This document shows, one piece after another, positions 19,433 to 30,698 of a DNA stretch of 64,000 bases. The DNA lies in assembly GCF_009937955.1 (NCBI RefSeq), contig NZ_AP018439.1, positions 2,170,001 through 2,234,000 on the forward strand, written 5' to 3'. The notes under the pieces were generated by a model. It worked only from the letters and a program-made list of their open reading frames with translations. It ran no database searches and was not told the DNA's origin. The stretch is from Undibacterium sp. KW1 (GTDB lineage Bacteria; Pseudomonadota; Gammaproteobacteria; Burkholderiales; Burkholderiaceae_D). The position numbers and the translations under genes are program-made. Position 1 is the first letter of the stretch; each line of letters opens with the position of its first letter.

Positions 19433-20560
19433 ATGATGAAACTGGTAGGTCTGGTAGGTTGGCGCGGTATGGTGGGTTCTGTCCTGATGCAACGCATGCA
19501 GGAAGAAGGTGATTTCGATCATATTGAACCCGTGTTCTTTTCAACGTCCAATACAGGTGGCGCGGCCCCTGCAATGGCGAAGAATGAAAAGACCTTGCAA
19601 GACGCAAATAATATTGATGCGCTCAAGAAGTGCGAAATTATTATTACCTGCCAGGGTGGTGATTACACCAATGAAATTTACCCTAAATTGCGCGCTAGTG
19701 GCTGGAACGGCCACTGGATAGATGCCGCATCCAGTCTGCGCATGAATGAAAACGCAGTCATCGTGCTGGACCCGGTCAACCTGCCTGTGATCAAGCAAGC
19801 TCTTGTCAATGGTCAAAAAGACTGGATAGGTGGTAATTGCACAGTCAGCTGCATGCTCATGGGTGTTGGTGCTTTGTACAAGGCAGGCCTGGTCGAATGG
19901 ATGAGTACGCAAACTTACCAGGCCGCGTCTGGTGGCGGTGCTCAGCACATGCGTGAATTGTTAACGCAATACGGCACCTTAAATGCCGAAGTGAAGTCTT
20001 TGCTGGATGACCCGAAAAGCGCAATTCTGGAAATCGACCGTAAAATCATTGCCAAACAACGTTCTTTGACTGCCGACGAAACTGCCAATTTTGGCGTACC
20101 ACTGGGTGGTTCGCTGATCCCATGGATAGACAAGGATCTCGGCGACGGCATGTCCAAGGAAGAATGGAAAGGCATGGCCGAGACCAACAAGATACTGGGG
20201 CAGGGTGCAGGTTTTGGTACGGCAGCTGTGCCAGTCGATGGTTTCTGCGTACGTATCGGTGCGATGCGCTGCCACAGCCAGGCTTTGACATTCAAGCTGA
20301 AAAAAGACGTGCCACTGGCAGATATCGAAGCCATGATCGCTGCTGACAATGAATGGGTAAAAGTGGTACCAAATACCCGCGAAGCCAGTATTCGTGACCT
20401 GACACCGGTTGCCGTCACTGGCACCATGACTATTCCGGTTGGCCGTATCCGCAAATTGGCAATGGGCCCGGAATATGTCGGCGCCTTCACTGTGGGTGAC
20501 CAGTTATTGTGGGGTGCAGCAGAGCCACTGCGCCGTATGCTGCGTATCCTGATTGATTAA
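19433..20560 (+). CDS. asd: Aspartate-semialdehyde dehydrogenase
   Basis: A 375-residue NADPH-dependent enzyme converting beta-aspartyl phosphate to the semialdehyde, for Lys, Met, Thr and diaminopimelate synthesis. N-terminal Rossmann motif [13 protein letters not shown], active-site Cys in [10 protein letters not shown] and the [15 protein letters not shown] segment identify the proteobacterial type. ATG 19433 and 19436 are both possible. Its position between leuB and fimV is conserved in betaproteobacteria. Confidence 0.96.
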   Translation: MMKLVGLVGWRGMVGSVLMQRMQEEGDFDHIEPVFFSTSNTGGAAPAMAKNEKTLQDANNIDALKKCEIIITCQGGDYTNEIYPKLRASGWNGHWIDAASSLRMNENAVIVLDPVNLPVIKQALVNGQKDWIGGNCTVSCMLMGVGALYKAGLVEWMSTQTYQAASGGGAQHMRELLTQYGTLNAEVKSLLDDPKSAILEIDRKIIAKQRSLTADETANFGVPLGGSLIPWIDKDLGDGMSKEEWKGMAETNKILGQGAGFGTAAVPVDGFCVRIGAMRCHSQALTFKLKKDVPLADIEAMIAADNEWVKVVPNTREASIRDLTPVAVTGTMTIPVGRIRKLAMGPEYVGAFTVGDQLLWGAAEPLRRMLRILID

Positions 20561-20614
20561 AAACTCAGCAAAGCCTGATGTTTTAAAGTAATTGTTAAAA
20601 CTTGTTGTAGAATA

Positions 20615-20646
20615 TAGGGGGGCGTTTGACGCCCCCTTGTTGTTTT
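20615..20646 (+). terminator. Terminator after asd
   Basis: Stem GGGGGCG/CGCCCCC with a TTTGA loop, followed by TTGTTGTTTTT, 55 bases past asd. The remaining ~280 bases to fimV contain no gene I can support and presumably hold the fimV promoter. Confidence 0.8.
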
Positions 20647-20928
20647 TGAAACTCTTTGAGTGCCGGATTGATGTGCTGCCGGACTTCTGGAATTAATTTT
20701 AATAAATAAACAATTGGGTTTTTGGCGATAATCTTTTCACTTGTCATTTGGCAACAACATTTATGCGATATCCTTGCACTTCAGGGTTCTTAATGTATTT
20801 ACCACTGTGATAAATCGCGTTAAGCTTGCGGGGCAATGTTTGTAATGTTAATGTGAAACATTAGGACGCGTCGCTAAGCAATATGTAAAGCGTCACCCAG
20901 CGGACTTTGTTCGCCAAAAATTCCCAAT

Positions 20929-23778
20929 ATGTCTGACAAAATGCATAATCAAAAAAAATCGTCTGTGATTACCGTGGGACGCAAGGCGTTAAGTGTTGCT
21001 GTAGCCTCGTCCTTGTTCATGTTGTCCAGTGCGCATGCTACCGGTCTCGGTAAGCTGACCGTGCTCTCCGCTCTTGGGCAGCCCTTGCGCGCAGAGGTAG
21101 AACTGACTTCTCCTGCCAAGGAGGAGATCGATTCCCTGGTGCCCAAACTGGCATCCCAGGAAGCTTTCAAACAGGCGAACATAGACTTTAATGTCGCATT
21201 ATTGTCACTGCGTTTTGCAGTTGAGCAGCGCGGCGCAAATTATGTCATTCGCATCAGCTCATCCCAGGCAATGAACGAGCCTTTCGTTGATATGCTGCTG
21301 GAGTTAAACTCCGCCAATGGTAAGCTGCTGAGAGAATACACCTTCTTGCTGGACCCCGCTGAATTGCGAAACAGTCAATCCGTGCAAGTCAGTAATCCCG
21401 TCGTTGTTGCTAACCAGCCACAAAATACATCTGCATCTAATGCAGCCAAAAACACCCGTGCAAATACGGTTGCAAATAATCCCGGTTTGAGAAATGACAG
21501 GTCACCAGCACCAAAAAACGCTGAAGCCGGCAAGGAAATCAAATCTGCCGGCGAATATCAGGTCAAGGCTGGTGATACTTTAAGCAAGATAGCCGGTAGT
21601 TACCGCGCTGAGGGCGTTTCCCTTGATCAAATGCTGGTCAGTATTTACCGTGCCAATCCACAGGCTTTTGCCGGCAATAACATGAATCGCCTGAAGTCCG
21701 GCCAGATTCTGAACGTGCCGGATGCTGAGTCTGCCAATGCAAGTGCCGGAAGCAGCACTGAAGCTCATTCTGTTGTGGTCGCGCACGCCGCTGATTTCAA
21801 TGCATACCGCAACAAGCTGGCAGGTCAGGTAGCAGAGGCTCCAGCAGAAAAAACACCTGCCACCAAGCAAAGTGGTGCCGGCAAGATCACTGCCAAGGTA
21901 AAAGAAGTACCAAATGCAACGACTGATTCGCCAGATAAACTGAAGTTGTCCAAGGCAGGACCAGCGTCGGCACGCGCCTCAGGCAAGGGCGGTGAAGAAG
22001 ACAAGCTTGCCAGGGAAAGGGCAACGCAAGAAGCCAATGCGCGCGTCAAGGAACTTGAGAAAAACGTCAGCGACCTCAAGGGCTTGCTCGAAGCACAGAA
22101 GATAGAAATCAAGAACAAGGAACTGGCAGCCAAGCAGGCAGAGCTGGCCAAGGCTAAACCTGAAGCCAAGGCAAGTGCTCCTGCATCAACGCCAGCGCCA
22201 GCGGTTGCAAGTGTAGCGTCTGCTCCTGCGCCCGCACCAGCTTCAGTACCAGCGCCAGCGTCTGCTCCGGCATCTGTTTCTGCCCAGGCAAGTGTGCCAG
22301 CACCAGCTAGCACGCCAGCCGCTGCAGCGTCCGCAGCTTCTGTTGCTACGCCAAAACCACCGGTCAAGCGCAAGATAACTGCGCCACCTCCGCCGCCACC
22401 TCCTGAGCCAAGTTTCTTCGACAGCATTTCTGACTACCTGTTGCCAGGTGGTATTGCATTGCTGGCTATCCTGGGTGGCGTTGGCATCTGGACCAGCCAG
22501 CGCAAGAAAAAATTACAGCAGTTTGAAGACAGTATCCTGACCGGTTCAAGCATGAAGGCCAACTCCATGTTTGGCTCTACAGGTGGTCAGAGTGTTGATA
22601 CGAATAACAGCGTATTTAATTCCAATTTTGCGCCATCTGCCAGCCAGCTGGATGCCAATGAAGTTGATCCGGTCGCGGAAGCCGACGTATATATCGCCTA
22701 TGGCCGTGACTCTCAGGCAGAAGAAATCCTGAAAGAAGCATTGCGTACTCAGCCAGACCGTCATGCGGTAAGGGTCAAATTGCTGGAAATTTATTTTGGT
22801 CGTAAGGATGCCAAAACCTTTGAGCGTCTGGCCAGTGAATTGTATGGCATGACCAGTGGCGAGGGCGATGATTGGGCGCAAGCTGCCTCCATGGGTATTG
22901 TGCTTGAGCCAGGCAATCCTTTGTATGCCGGTGGCAAAGCCAAGGCTGACATGGCCGCAGCATCTGGTCTGGGTTCTGGTACCCAACCATTGGAAGATCT
23001 TGATCCGGAGGCGCTGCTGGCCAATTCCTTGTCCCAGGACATGCTGGAAGCGATCAGTATCATCGATACAGCCCAGCGTGATGGTGGTGCTGCAAAAGCC
23101 AGTGCCGCTCCAGAAGATGCAGCGATGGATGAGCATGCCCTGGATTTTGATCTCGATATCTCGGCCATTCCTGAGCCAGAAGTACCAAAAATTCCTGAGC
23201 CTGTTGCCCATGCTGCGCCTGCCGCAGAACCTGCTGCAGCACCAGAAGTCGATTTTGGTACGATAGACTTTGATTTTGGCAGCAAGGATGATGTGCCTGC
23301 TCATGTGGCGGCAGAGGCGGCCCCCGTCGTTGCAGCAGAGCCAGAAGCTGAGAAGTTCGAGCTGGATTTGGGTCATATAGATTTCGCGTCAGACAAACCT
23401 GCAGCAGATCATTTGTCTCTGGATATCTTGCCGCCGGATGAAAAACTGGATGAAAATCTGCTGGCAGCATCCCTGGCTGAAGAATCAGCAGAGGCTCCAT
23501 TGCCTGAATTGACAGCGCAAAAAGCGGAAGCTGATGCCATGTCAGCCTTTGAATTTGATCTGTCCGGCATTGATCTTGATCTGGACCCGGGCGCAGCACC
23601 GGCAGTAGAGGAGGCACCAGCGCACAATGCTGAAATGGCAACCAAGCTGGATCTGGCAGTTGCCTATCATGAAATAGGTGATAAAGAAGGTGCCCGCGAA
23701 TTGCTGGATGAAGTACTCAAAGGCGGTACTACTGATCAGGTAGAAAGAGCCAAGTCCATGATAGCTCAAATGGCTTAA
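20929..23778 (+). CDS. fimV: FimV-family pilus assembly/polarity protein
   Basis: A 949-residue inner-membrane peptidoglycan-binding protein of the FimV/TspA type, needed for type IV pilus assembly and cell-pole organisation in other species. A signal peptide (hydrophobic about 20-37, ending SSAHA) is followed by the FimV N-terminal domain (GLGKLTVLSALGQPLRAEVEL), a LysM domain (about 208-256), a Lys/Glu coiled coil (about 355-405), a Pro/Ala/Ser linker, a single TM helix (about 504-523) and a long acidic cytoplasmic part rich in repeated DFDLD/FELDL-type stretches, ending in the FimV C-terminal TPR-like domain (about 897-949, LDLAVAYHEIGDKEGARELLDEVL). The repetitive linker is prone to length variation. 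Conserved asd-fimV-truA neighbourhood. Confidence 0.93.
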   Translation: MSDKMHNQKKSSVITVGRKALSVAVASSLFMLSSAHATGLGKLTVLSALGQPLRAEVELTSPAKEEIDSLVPKLASQEAFKQANIDFNVALLSLRFAVEQRGANYVIRISSSQAMNEPFVDMLLELNSANGKLLREYTFLLDPAELRNSQSVQVSNPVVVANQPQNTSASNAAKNTRANTVANNPGLRNDRSPAPKNAEAGKEIKSAGEYQVKAGDTLSKIAGSYRAEGVSLDQMLVSIYRANPQAFAGNNMNRLKSGQILNVPDAESANASAGSSTEAHSVVVAHAADFNAYRNKLAGQVAEAPAEKTPATKQSGAGKITAKVKEVPNATTDSPDKLKLSKAGPASARASGKGGEEDKLARERATQEANARVKELEKNVSDLKGLLEAQKIEIKNKELAAKQAELAKAKPEAKASAPASTPAPAVASVASAPAPAPASVPAPASAPASVSAQASVPAPASTPAAAASAASVATPKPPVKRKITAPPPPPPPEPSFFDSISDYLLPGGIALLAILGGVGIWTSQRKKKLQQFEDSILTGSSMKANSMFGSTGGQSVDTNNSVFNSNFAPSASQLDANEVDPVAEADVYIAYGRDSQAEEILKEALRTQPDRHAVRVKLLEIYFGRKDAKTFERLASELYGMTSGEGDDWAQAASMGIVLEPGNPLYAGGKAKADMAAASGLGSGTQPLEDLDPEALLANSLSQDMLEAISIIDTAQRDGGAAKASAAPEDAAMDEHALDFDLDISAIPEPEVPKIPEPVAHAAPAAEPAAAPEVDFGTIDFDFGSKDDVPAHVAAEAAPVVAAEPEAEKFELDLGHIDFASDKPAADHLSLDILPPDEKLDENLLAASLAEESAEAPLPELTAQKAEADAMSAFEFDLSGIDLDLDPGAAPAVEEAPAHNAEMATKLDLAVAYHEIGDKEGARELLDEVLKGGTTDQVERAKSMIAQMA

Positions 23779-23796
23779 TGGTCTTGTCGTAGTCAT

Positions 23797-23837
23797 AACG
23801 GGCGCAGCGTATGCTGGCGCCCGTTTTTGTTTTTTTG
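23797..23837 (+). terminator. Terminator after fimV
   Basis: Stem AACGGGCGC/GCGCCCGTT around ~13 bases, then T5 and a further T-rich tract, just before the truA start. Confidence 0.8.
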
Positions 23838-23848
23838 GAAATCGCATT

Positions 23849-24667
23849 GTGTTGAAAAGATTAGTTTTAGGTGTGCAGTACGACGGCAACTCTTGGCAGG
23901 GCTGGCAAACGCAGCCTTCCGGTAATACCGTGCAAGACGTGTTGGAACGGGCCTTGCAACAATTTACCAAAAGTGACATCAAAACCGCTTGCGCCGGGCG
24001 CACTGACGCTGGCGTACATGGTATAGAGCAGGTCGTCCATTTTGATACCGAACTGGCGCGCGAGCCTTATTCGTGGGTAAATGGTGTAAATGCCTTTTTG
24101 CCCCCCAGCGTGGCTGTGCAATGGGCCAAGGAATTGCCTCTGGCCCCTGAGTCTGAAGACAATTTCCATGCGCGTTTTAGTGCCCGCGCCCGTACTTATC
24201 ATTATATTTTGCATAATGCCGCCATCCGTTCGCCCATGTGGCATGGCCGGGCAGGCTGGACTTTTCGGCCACTTGATGTCGAGCGTATGTGCGCCGCTGC
24301 TTCGCATTTGTTGGGCGAGCATGATTTTTCTGCTTTCCGTGCCTCTGGCTGCCAGGCTAAAACCCCGGTCAAGCACATGTATGAGATACGGATACAGCGC
24401 CAGGGTGAAATGATTATCTTCACTCTGCGCGCCAGCGCCTTTCTGCATCACATGGTCAGAAATATCGTTGGTTCCCTGATCTTTGTCGGCACTGGCAAAA
24501 GAGAGCCGGAATGGATGGGCGAGGTGTTGCTCAGTAAGAACCGTGAAATTGCTGCGCCTACCTTCATGCCTGATGGTTTGTACCTGGCCAGGATAGACTA
24601 TGAAGATAAATGGGGCTTGCCGCAAAGGGATTTAGTGGAATCCCTGGCTTTCTTGTCTTTTTTGTAG
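23849..24667 (+). CDS. truA: tRNA pseudouridine(38-40) synthase
   Basis: A 272-residue TruA modifying the anticodon arm of many tRNAs. It starts at GTG (then TTG) with KRLVLGVQYDGNSWQGWQTQP; the catalytic Asp lies in AGRTDAGVHG; RARTYHYIL and FLHHMVRNIVGSL are typical. Length matches E. coli (270). The start lies just beyond the T tract of the fimV terminator, so it needs read-through or a promoter inside that region. trpF, the usual next gene in many relatives, is absent; lepA follows instead. Confidence 0.95.
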   Translation: MLKRLVLGVQYDGNSWQGWQTQPSGNTVQDVLERALQQFTKSDIKTACAGRTDAGVHGIEQVVHFDTELAREPYSWVNGVNAFLPPSVAVQWAKELPLAPESEDNFHARFSARARTYHYILHNAAIRSPMWHGRAGWTFRPLDVERMCAAASHLLGEHDFSAFRASGCQAKTPVKHMYEIRIQRQGEMIIFTLRASAFLHHMVRNIVGSLIFVGTGKREPEWMGEVLLSKNREIAAPTFMPDGLYLARIDYEDKWGLPQRDLVESLAFLSFL

Positions 24668-24750
24668 TGATCAACTGACATCATGCCGACGATTTCTCGG
24701 CTTTCCGGGGTGAAATCCGGTAAAATGGCGTTTTGCAAAACCCAAACTGA

Positions 24751-24796
24751 AGGCGCTCGCCTGGGGAAACTTGCCCAGCTCAGAGCGCTTTTTTTA
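24751..24796 (+). terminator. Hairpin plus T-tract upstream of lepA
   Basis: GGCGCTCGCCTGGG can pair with CCCAG..AGCGCT across GAAACTTG, followed by seven Ts; 84 bases after truA and 42 bases before lepA. It could terminate truA or act as an attenuator for lepA. Confidence 0.5.
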
Positions 24797-24837
24797 TAGC
24801 CGGTATTCGCTTCACCTTTGTTTTTTTCGTAATTTCA

Positions 24838-26631
24838 ATGAATAACATCCGCAATTTTTCAATTATTGCCCATATTGACCACGGCAAATCCACGCTGGCA
24901 GATCGTATCATCCAGCTTTGTGGCGGCCTTTCCGACCGCGAGATGGAAGCGCAAGTGCTTGATTCCATGGATATTGAGCGTGAACGTGGTATCACGATCA
25001 AGGCTCAGACAGCGGCATTGCATTACAAGGCACGCGACGGTCAGATATACAACCTGAACCTGATCGATACTCCCGGTCACGTCGATTTCAGTTATGAAGT
25101 CAGCCGTTCCCTGTCTGCATGTGAAGGCGCATTGCTGGTTGTCGATGCATCACAAGGTGTAGAAGCACAGACTGTAGCCAACTGCTATACCGCCATAGAA
25201 CTGGGTGTAGAAGTTGTACCTGTCCTCAACAAGATTGATTTGCCTTCAGCCGACCCTGACAATGCCTGCAAGGAAATCGAAGAAGTCATAGGCATAGATG
25301 CTTCAGACGCGGTGCATTGCTCCGCTAAAACCGGTCTGGGTGTTGAAGATGTCTTGGAGTCCCTGATTGTTAAGGTACCACCTCCGCAAGGCGATCCAAC
25401 TGCGCCTTTGCAAGCGCTGATTGTCGATTCCTGGTTTGATAATTACGTCGGCGTTGTCATGCTGGTGCGTATCAAAAATGGTACTTTGCGCCCGAAAGAC
25501 AAGATTTTGTTCATGGCGACAGAAGCACAGCATCTGGTCGAAAGTGTAGGCGTATTCACACCCAAGTCCTTGAGCCGTACTGAGTTGACGGCAGGCCAGG
25601 TAGGCTTCGTGATCGCTGGCATCAAAGAATTGAAATCGGCCAAAGTCGGCGACACGATTACGGTTGCCAACAAACCTGCTGCAGCACCTTTGCCGGGCTT
25701 TAAAGAAGTGCAGCCGCAAGTGTTTGCCGGTCTGTTCCCGGTTGAGGCTAATCAATACGATGCCTTGCGTGATTCTCTGGAGAAACTCAAGCTCAACGAT
25801 GCCGCCCTGATGTACGAACCTGAGGTGTCACAGGCGCTGGGCTTTGGCTTCCGCTGTGGTTTCCTTGGTTTGCTGCACATGGAAATCGTCCAGGAACGCC
25901 TGGAACGTGAATTCGACATGGACCTCATCACCACTGCCCCAACCGTGGTGTATGAAGTGGTCATGGCTGATGGCACCATCCTGATGGTGGATAATCCTTC
26001 CAAGATGCCTGAACCATCCAAGATAGAAGAGATACGCGAACCTATCGTCACCGTCAATCTCTACATGCCGCAAGAGTATGTGGGCTCGGTGATTACCCTT
26101 TGCACCCAGAAACGCGGTGTGCAGATGGACATGAATTACCACGGTCGCCAGGTCAAGCTGACCTATGAAATGCCGATGGCAGAAATCGTGCTGGATTTCT
26201 TTGATCGCCTGAAATCCACCTCGCGTGGCTATGCCTCCATGGACTATGAGTTCAAGGAAAACCGCGCATCTGACGTCGTCAAGGTCGATATGCTGATCAA
26301 TAGCGAGAAAGTAGATGCGCTGGCGATTATTGTCCATAGAGCAAACAGCCATTTCCGTGGTCGCGCTGTTGCTGCCAAGATGCGCGAACTGATCCCGCGC
26401 CAGATGTTTGATGTGGCTATCCAGGCGGCAATTGGCTCCAACATTATCTCGCGTGAAAACGTCAAGGCCTTGCGTAAAAACGTTTTGGCCAAATGTTATG
26501 GTGGTGATATCAGCCGTAAGCGCAAATTGCTGGAAAAACAAAAAGCAGGTAAGAAACGCATGAAGCAGGTCGGCTCGGTAGAGATCCCGCAAGAAGCGTT
26601 TTTGGCGATTTTACAAGTGGATGAAAAATGA
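24838..26631 (+). CDS. lepA: Elongation factor 4 (LepA)
   Basis: A 597-residue translational GTPase that back-translocates or remodels stalled ribosomes. G1 [10 protein letters not shown]3 DTPGHVD, G4 NKIDLP and the LepA-specific C-terminal domain ([29 protein letters not shown]) are all present; full length. It overlaps lepB by 4 bases (ATGA), so the two are translationally coupled. Confidence 0.98.
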   Translation: MNNIRNFSIIAHIDHGKSTLADRIIQLCGGLSDREMEAQVLDSMDIERERGITIKAQTAALHYKARDGQIYNLNLIDTPGHVDFSYEVSRSLSACEGALLVVDASQGVEAQTVANCYTAIELGVEVVPVLNKIDLPSADPDNACKEIEEVIGIDASDAVHCSAKTGLGVEDVLESLIVKVPPPQGDPTAPLQALIVDSWFDNYVGVVMLVRIKNGTLRPKDKILFMATEAQHLVESVGVFTPKSLSRTELTAGQVGFVIAGIKELKSAKVGDTITVANKPAAAPLPGFKEVQPQVFAGLFPVEANQYDALRDSLEKLKLNDAALMYEPEVSQALGFGFRCGFLGLLHMEIVQERLEREFDMDLITTAPTVVYEVVMADGTILMVDNPSKMPEPSKIEEIREPIVTVNLYMPQEYVGSVITLCTQKRGVQMDMNYHGRQVKLTYEMPMAEIVLDFFDRLKSTSRGYASMDYEFKENRASDVVKVDMLINSEKVDALAIIVHRANSHFRGRAVAAKMRELIPRQMFDVAIQAAIGSNIISRENVKALRKNVLAKCYGGDISRKRKLLEKQKAGKKRMKQVGSVEIPQEAFLAILQVDEK

Positions 26632-27536
26632 GTTTCCAATCAATCCTGGGCAATTTCGCCCTGATCCTGTTTGTCCTGACCATAGTAACGGGTGTTATCT
26701 GGTTTCTGGATGTTTTTGTCTTTGCCAAGCAGCGCCGCCAGAATGCTGACAAAGCCCTTGCCGAATATGATGCGCGCCGTGCCAAGCTGTCCGCTGAGGG
26801 CATACGCCTGGAAGAAAATACCCGTCATGACATAGAAGCCAGTCTGCTCAGACAACCAGTCTGGATAGAATATTCTGGCAGTTTCTTCCCAGTCATTGCC
26901 CTGGTATTTTTCTTGCGCTCTTTCTTGTTTGAGCCTTTTAAAATCCCCTCCAGCTCAATGTTACCGACATTGTATGTTGGTGATTTGATACTGGTGAATA
27001 AATTTACTTACGGCATACGTTTGCCAGTGATTAATAAAAAAATCATCTCAATCAATGATCCACAAAGAGGGGATGTCATGGTATTTAAATACCCTGAAGA
27101 CCCCAGCGTGGACTATATTAAACGTGTGGTCGGTGTGCCTGGTGATAAAATTGTGTATAAAAACAAACGTTTATCAGTGAATGGTAAAGAAGTTTCATAT
27201 ACGGATATGCCTGACTTCCGTGATAATCTTAATTATCTGAAACAATACAAAGAGCAGTTGACTGACGCTACTCATAACATTCTTGTCAATGAGCAAAAAC
27301 CGGTTTACGACAGAGGCCAGGTGCTCGATTTTAAGGACAAAGAGTCTTGCTCTTATGAAATTGACGGTTTTAGCTGTACTGTTCCACAGAATCGCTATTT
27401 CATGATGGGTGATAACCGTGACAATAGTGCTGACAGCCGCTACTGGGGTTTTGTGCCAGATGAAAATATTGTTGGAAAAGCATTTTTCATCTGGATGAAT
27501 TTTGGTGATATCGAACGCATTGGTAGTTTTCATTAA
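26628..27536 (+). CDS. lepB: Signal peptidase I
   Basis: A 302-residue inner-membrane protease that removes Sec/Tat signal peptides. TM helices at about 8-32 and 84-103, catalytic Ser110 ([10 protein letters not shown]) and Lys165 ([12 protein letters not shown]), and the [17 protein letters not shown] box near the C-terminus. Coupled to lepA (ATGA overlap) and followed 26 bases later by the DUF4845 gene. Confidence 0.97.
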   Translation: MSFQSILGNFALILFVLTIVTGVIWFLDVFVFAKQRRQNADKALAEYDARRAKLSAEGIRLEENTRHDIEASLLRQPVWIEYSGSFFPVIALVFFLRSFLFEPFKIPSSSMLPTLYVGDLILVNKFTYGIRLPVINKKIISINDPQRGDVMVFKYPEDPSVDYIKRVVGVPGDKIVYKNKRLSVNGKEVSYTDMPDFRDNLNYLKQYKEQLTDATHNILVNEQKPVYDRGQVLDFKDKESCSYEIDGFSCTVPQNRYFMMGDNRDNSADSRYWGFVPDENIVGKAFFIWMNFGDIERIGSFH

Positions 27537-27562
27537 ATTTCAGTTTTAATCAGGAAAAATCT

Positions 27563-27967
27563 ATGTCAAATATTCAATATTCCGCATTAAAAAAACAAAA
27601 AGGTATCACCCTGATTGGCTTGATCATGGCGATTGCCGTCATCATTGTTGTTGCTATGGTTGCAATGAAAGTGGTGCCTACCGCGATTGAATATAATTCC
27701 ATCAATAAAGCGATGAATAACGTCAAGAATGGAACCAGTCCAAGGGAAATACAGATCGCCTTTGATAAGCAAAGGGAAGTTGGTTATTTTGATGCAGTAA
27801 CAGGCAAGGACCTCCTTATCATCAAAAACAACGAGGGTGGATATGACCTGCATTTTTCTTACTCCAAAAAAATTCCCCTGGTTGGTCCAGCCAGCATATT
27901 GATGGAGTACTCGAACACTACTGCAAAGAACGGTGTCGTCATTACAAAACCTGCCAAGGCAGAATAA
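27563..27967 (+). CDS. DUF4845 small membrane protein
   Basis: A 134-residue protein: basic N-terminus with KKQKGITLIGLI resembling a type IV pilin-like or single-anchor start, one TM helix (about 15-37), then a ~95-residue soluble domain. DUF4845 members are regularly found between lepB and rnc in beta/gammaproteobacteria, exactly as here. Function unknown. Confidence 0.85.
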   Translation: MSNIQYSALKKQKGITLIGLIMAIAVIIVVAMVAMKVVPTAIEYNSINKAMNNVKNGTSPREIQIAFDKQREVGYFDAVTGKDLLIIKNNEGGYDLHFSYSKKIPLVGPASILMEYSNTTAKNGVVITKPAKAE

Positions 27968-27976
27968 GCTACGCGT

Positions 27977-28902
27977 ATGAATCAACAACTATTGCAGAAA
28001 AGGCTGGGGCACCAGTTTAGCAACCCCGCTTTGTTGCAGCAGGCTTTGACACATCGTAGTCATAGTGTTTTGCATAATGAACGTCTGGAATTTCTTGGTG
28101 ACTCAGTCTTGAATTGCGTGGTCGCTTCCCTGTTGTTTGACAGTTTTGCCAATATTGATGAAGGTGATTTGTCGCGTGTACGTGCCAATCTGGTCAAACA
28201 ACAATCGCTGTACGAAATCGCCCAGAGAATAGAATTGTCGCAATTCTTGCGCCTGGGGAGGGTGAATTGAAATCCGGTGGATTCCGTCGCCCATCCATTC
28301 TCGCTGATACGCTGGAAGCCTTGTTTGGCGCGATTTTCCTTGATGCAGGTTTTGATGCGGCACGTGAAGTGATACGTGCGCTGTATGCACCTGTGCTGGC
28401 CAGTGTTGATCCTACTACTCTGGGCAAGGATGCCAAGACCCTGCTGCAAGAATTCTTGCAAAGTAAAAAAATCGCTTTGCCGCAATATAATGTAGTGGCA
28501 ACCCATGGTGCTGCACATAACCAGGAATTTGAAATTGAGTGTCTGGTCCCCAAACTTGAAATTCAAGTATTTGGTACGGGTGGTAGCCGCCGTGCAGGCG
28601 AGCAGGCAGCCGCCAAACTGGCACTGGAAACTGCCCTGGCTATGCTGGTGCGTTCACCTGCAGCGAAAAAAGCCAAGCCACGCGCATCCCAGCTCAAACT
28701 GGCGGGCATAGCGACTGTGCAAGGTGATGCGGCCGTGGCCGAGACCAAACCGCAATCAGCCAGACAAAAAAGCCTGTTGGATGCAGAAACACCCAAGGCC
28801 GAGAAGACAAAAGCCAGCAATAGTGCCGCTAACAGTGAGGCTGCAGCAGATGAAGTGCTGGCCCATGATGTCCACCCCGAGACTCACCCTAAGACTGCCT
28901 GA
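27977..28902 (+). pseudogene. rnc: Ribonuclease III, frame interrupted by a one-base G loss
   Basis: RNase III processes rRNA precursors and structured mRNAs. The first frame (27977-28270) has the signature [12 protein letters not shown] and the helical part of the catalytic domain, then reads LRLGRVN and stops; the second frame picks up at 28264-28269 with the continuation [19 protein letters not shown], the second half of the active site ([15 protein letters not shown]) and the dsRNA-binding domain. Adding one G to the GGGG at 28255-28258 restores [10 protein letters not shown], the family consensus, and a 308-residue protein. The C-terminal ~80 residues after the dsRBD are an Ala/Lys-rich tail. 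Either a sequencing error or a real inactivating mutation; because the gene is so conserved and uvrC shows the same defect, an error is my preferred reading. Confidence 0.9.
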
Positions 28903-28908
28903 CGACGC

Positions 28909-29811
28909 ATGACTGAATTAATAGACAATCCTGATTTCCGCTGTGGTTATATCGCCATCGTCGGGCGGCCTAATGTCGGTAAATCGACCCTGATGAACGC
29001 CCTGATCGGCGCCAAGGTCAGTATTACCTCGCGCAAGGCTCAAACCACGCGCCATCGCATTACCGGCATACAGACCAAAGACAATACCCAGTTTGTTTAT
29101 ATTGATACACCGGGTTTCCAGACCCGCCATTCAAATGCGCTGAACCGCACGCTGAACCGTACTGTTACCACGACGCTGACAGCCGCAGACGTGATTTTGT
29201 ACATCATAGAAGCAGGCACATTTGGCCCGGCAGATCAACAAGTGATCGATTTGCTGCCCAAAAATGTGCCGTGTATCCTCGTCATCAATAAATCCGACCG
29301 CGTCAAAGACAAGGCCGTGATGATGCCGTTTGCCCAAAAGGTGGCAGCATTGCATAATTTCGCTGCGATCGTGCCAGTGTCTGCGACCTTGCGCTTCCAG
29401 CTGGAAAACCTTGAAGGCGAAATCCGCAAATACCTGCCGCTGAACCCGCCTATGTTTGGCGAGGATGACATCACCGACCGCAGTGAGAAATTTCTTGCCG
29501 CAGAAATCGTCCGTGAAAAACTGTTCCGCTTCGTTGGTGATGAACTGCCTTACACCAGCACTGTCCTGATAGAAAAGTTTGAGCAAGAGGGTAATCTGCG
29601 CCGTGTCTTTGTTGCCATCCTGGTCGATAGGGATGGTCATAAATCCATGGTTATAGGCAACAAGGGCGCGCGCCTGAAAGATATTTCCACCCAGTCACGC
29701 CAGGATATGGAAAAGCTGTTTGGCGGCCCTGTGTATCTGGAAATCTGGGTCAAGGTCAAATCTGGCTGGGCAGACAATGAAGCCGGTTTGCGTGCCTACG
29801 GTTACGAGTAA
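28909..29811 (+). CDS. era: GTPase Era
   Basis: A 300-residue ribosome-assembly GTPase binding the 3' end of 16S rRNA. G1 [10 protein letters not shown]2 region TRHRITGI, G3 DTPGFQ, G4 NKSDRV and the C-terminal KH domain ([21 protein letters not shown]) are complete. Follows rnc by 6 bases in the usual rnc-era-recO order, so any polarity from an rnc defect would matter. Confidence 0.97.
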   Translation: MTELIDNPDFRCGYIAIVGRPNVGKSTLMNALIGAKVSITSRKAQTTRHRITGIQTKDNTQFVYIDTPGFQTRHSNALNRTLNRTVTTTLTAADVILYIIEAGTFGPADQQVIDLLPKNVPCILVINKSDRVKDKAVMMPFAQKVAALHNFAAIVPVSATLRFQLENLEGEIRKYLPLNPPMFGEDDITDRSEKFLAAEIVREKLFRFVGDELPYTSTVLIEKFEQEGNLRRVFVAILVDRDGHKSMVIGNKGARLKDISTQSRQDMEKLFGGPVYLEIWVKVKSGWADNEAGLRAYGYE

Positions 29812-29819
29812 AACCATCC

Positions 29820-30698
29820 ATGGATGAGCAGGCAGTCGCCGTGCAGGAAGACAGCGCCGTAACAGATGCGGCGGCTGTCCCACCAGCGCCACCTGCTGCC
29901 AAAAAAACTGCTGCAAGACCACGCGCACCTAAAGCAAGCGCGGCAAGTTCAGCGACCTCACGTGTTGCCAGCAAATCCCCGGCCAAAGATTTGCGCATAC
30001 TGGAGCAGCCAGGTTTTGTCCTGCATTCCTGGCCCTACAAAGAAACCAGCCTCATCATCGATGTATTGACGCGCGACCATGGACGCGTCGCCCTGGTTGC
30101 CAAGGGGGCAAAACGCCCGCATTCGCAATTACGCAGTGTCTTGCAAACTTTCCAGCCCTTGCAACTGGGCTGGACAGGCAAGGGCGAGATACGCACGCTG
30201 ACGACAGCAGACTGGGTGGGCGGCATGCTGCCGCTGGAAAAATCAGCCTTGCTCTGCGGTTTTTATCTCAATGAATTACTGGTCAAGTTTCTCATGCGCG
30301 ATGAAGCGCACCCCGACTTGTTTGACCTGTATGTTTCCACCTTAAATCAACTCGCGCATGATGAGCCTGCCACTATCGTCCTGCGCCGCTTTGAACTCGC
30401 ACTATTGCGCGAATCCGGTTTGCTGGGTGACCTGACACGCTGCACTCAAGAGCGAGAACGCGTGCAGGCAGAGCAGTTCTATGTGCTTGACCCGGAACGC
30501 GGCCCCAGGCCAGCCATGTCCTCAGACAATGTACCCAGGGTCAGTGGCAAGACATTGCTGGCCATGCAGCGCGGCGACTATACTGAGCAAAGCACACAAC
30601 TGCAAAGCAAGTTGCTGATGCGTTTTTTGCTTGCGCATCACCTGCACGGTGCAGCGCTGAATACCCGGCAAATACTGATTGATTTGCAAAATCTATGA
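29820..30698 (+). CDS. recO: DNA repair protein RecO
   Basis: A 292-residue RecO, which loads RecA on SSB-coated DNA with RecR. The OB-fold domain starts at about residue 63 ([26 protein letters not shown]), then a helical domain. The first ~55 residues are a low-complexity Ala/Pro/Lys extension absent from E. coli RecO but common in Burkholderiales. An alternative start inside this extension is not obvious. It overlaps pdxJ by 4 bases. Confidence 0.93.
   Translation: MDEQAVAVQEDSAVTDAAAVPPAPPAAKKTAARPRAPKASAASSATSRVASKSPAKDLRILEQPGFVLHSWPYKETSLIIDVLTRDHGRVALVAKGAKRPHSQLRSVLQTFQPLQLGWTGKGEIRTLTTADWVGGMLPLEKSALLCGFYLNELLVKFLMRDEAHPDLFDLYVSTLNQLAHDEPATIVLRRFELALLRESGLLGDLTRCTQERERVQAEQFYVLDPERGPRPAMSSDNVPRVSGKTLLAMQRGDYTEQSTQLQSKLLMRFLLAHHLHGAALNTRQILIDLQNL

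Noticed and set aside
21841..22430. Repetitive Pro/Ala/Ser region with a long open frame on the opposite strand (21825-22427)
   Set aside because: It is the FimV linker; the antisense frame is Gly/Ala-rich and reflects codon bias.
28255..28270. Programmed frameshift in rnc
   Set aside because: No slippery heptamer, stop codon context or downstream structure like prfB or dnaX; a plain G loss explains it better.
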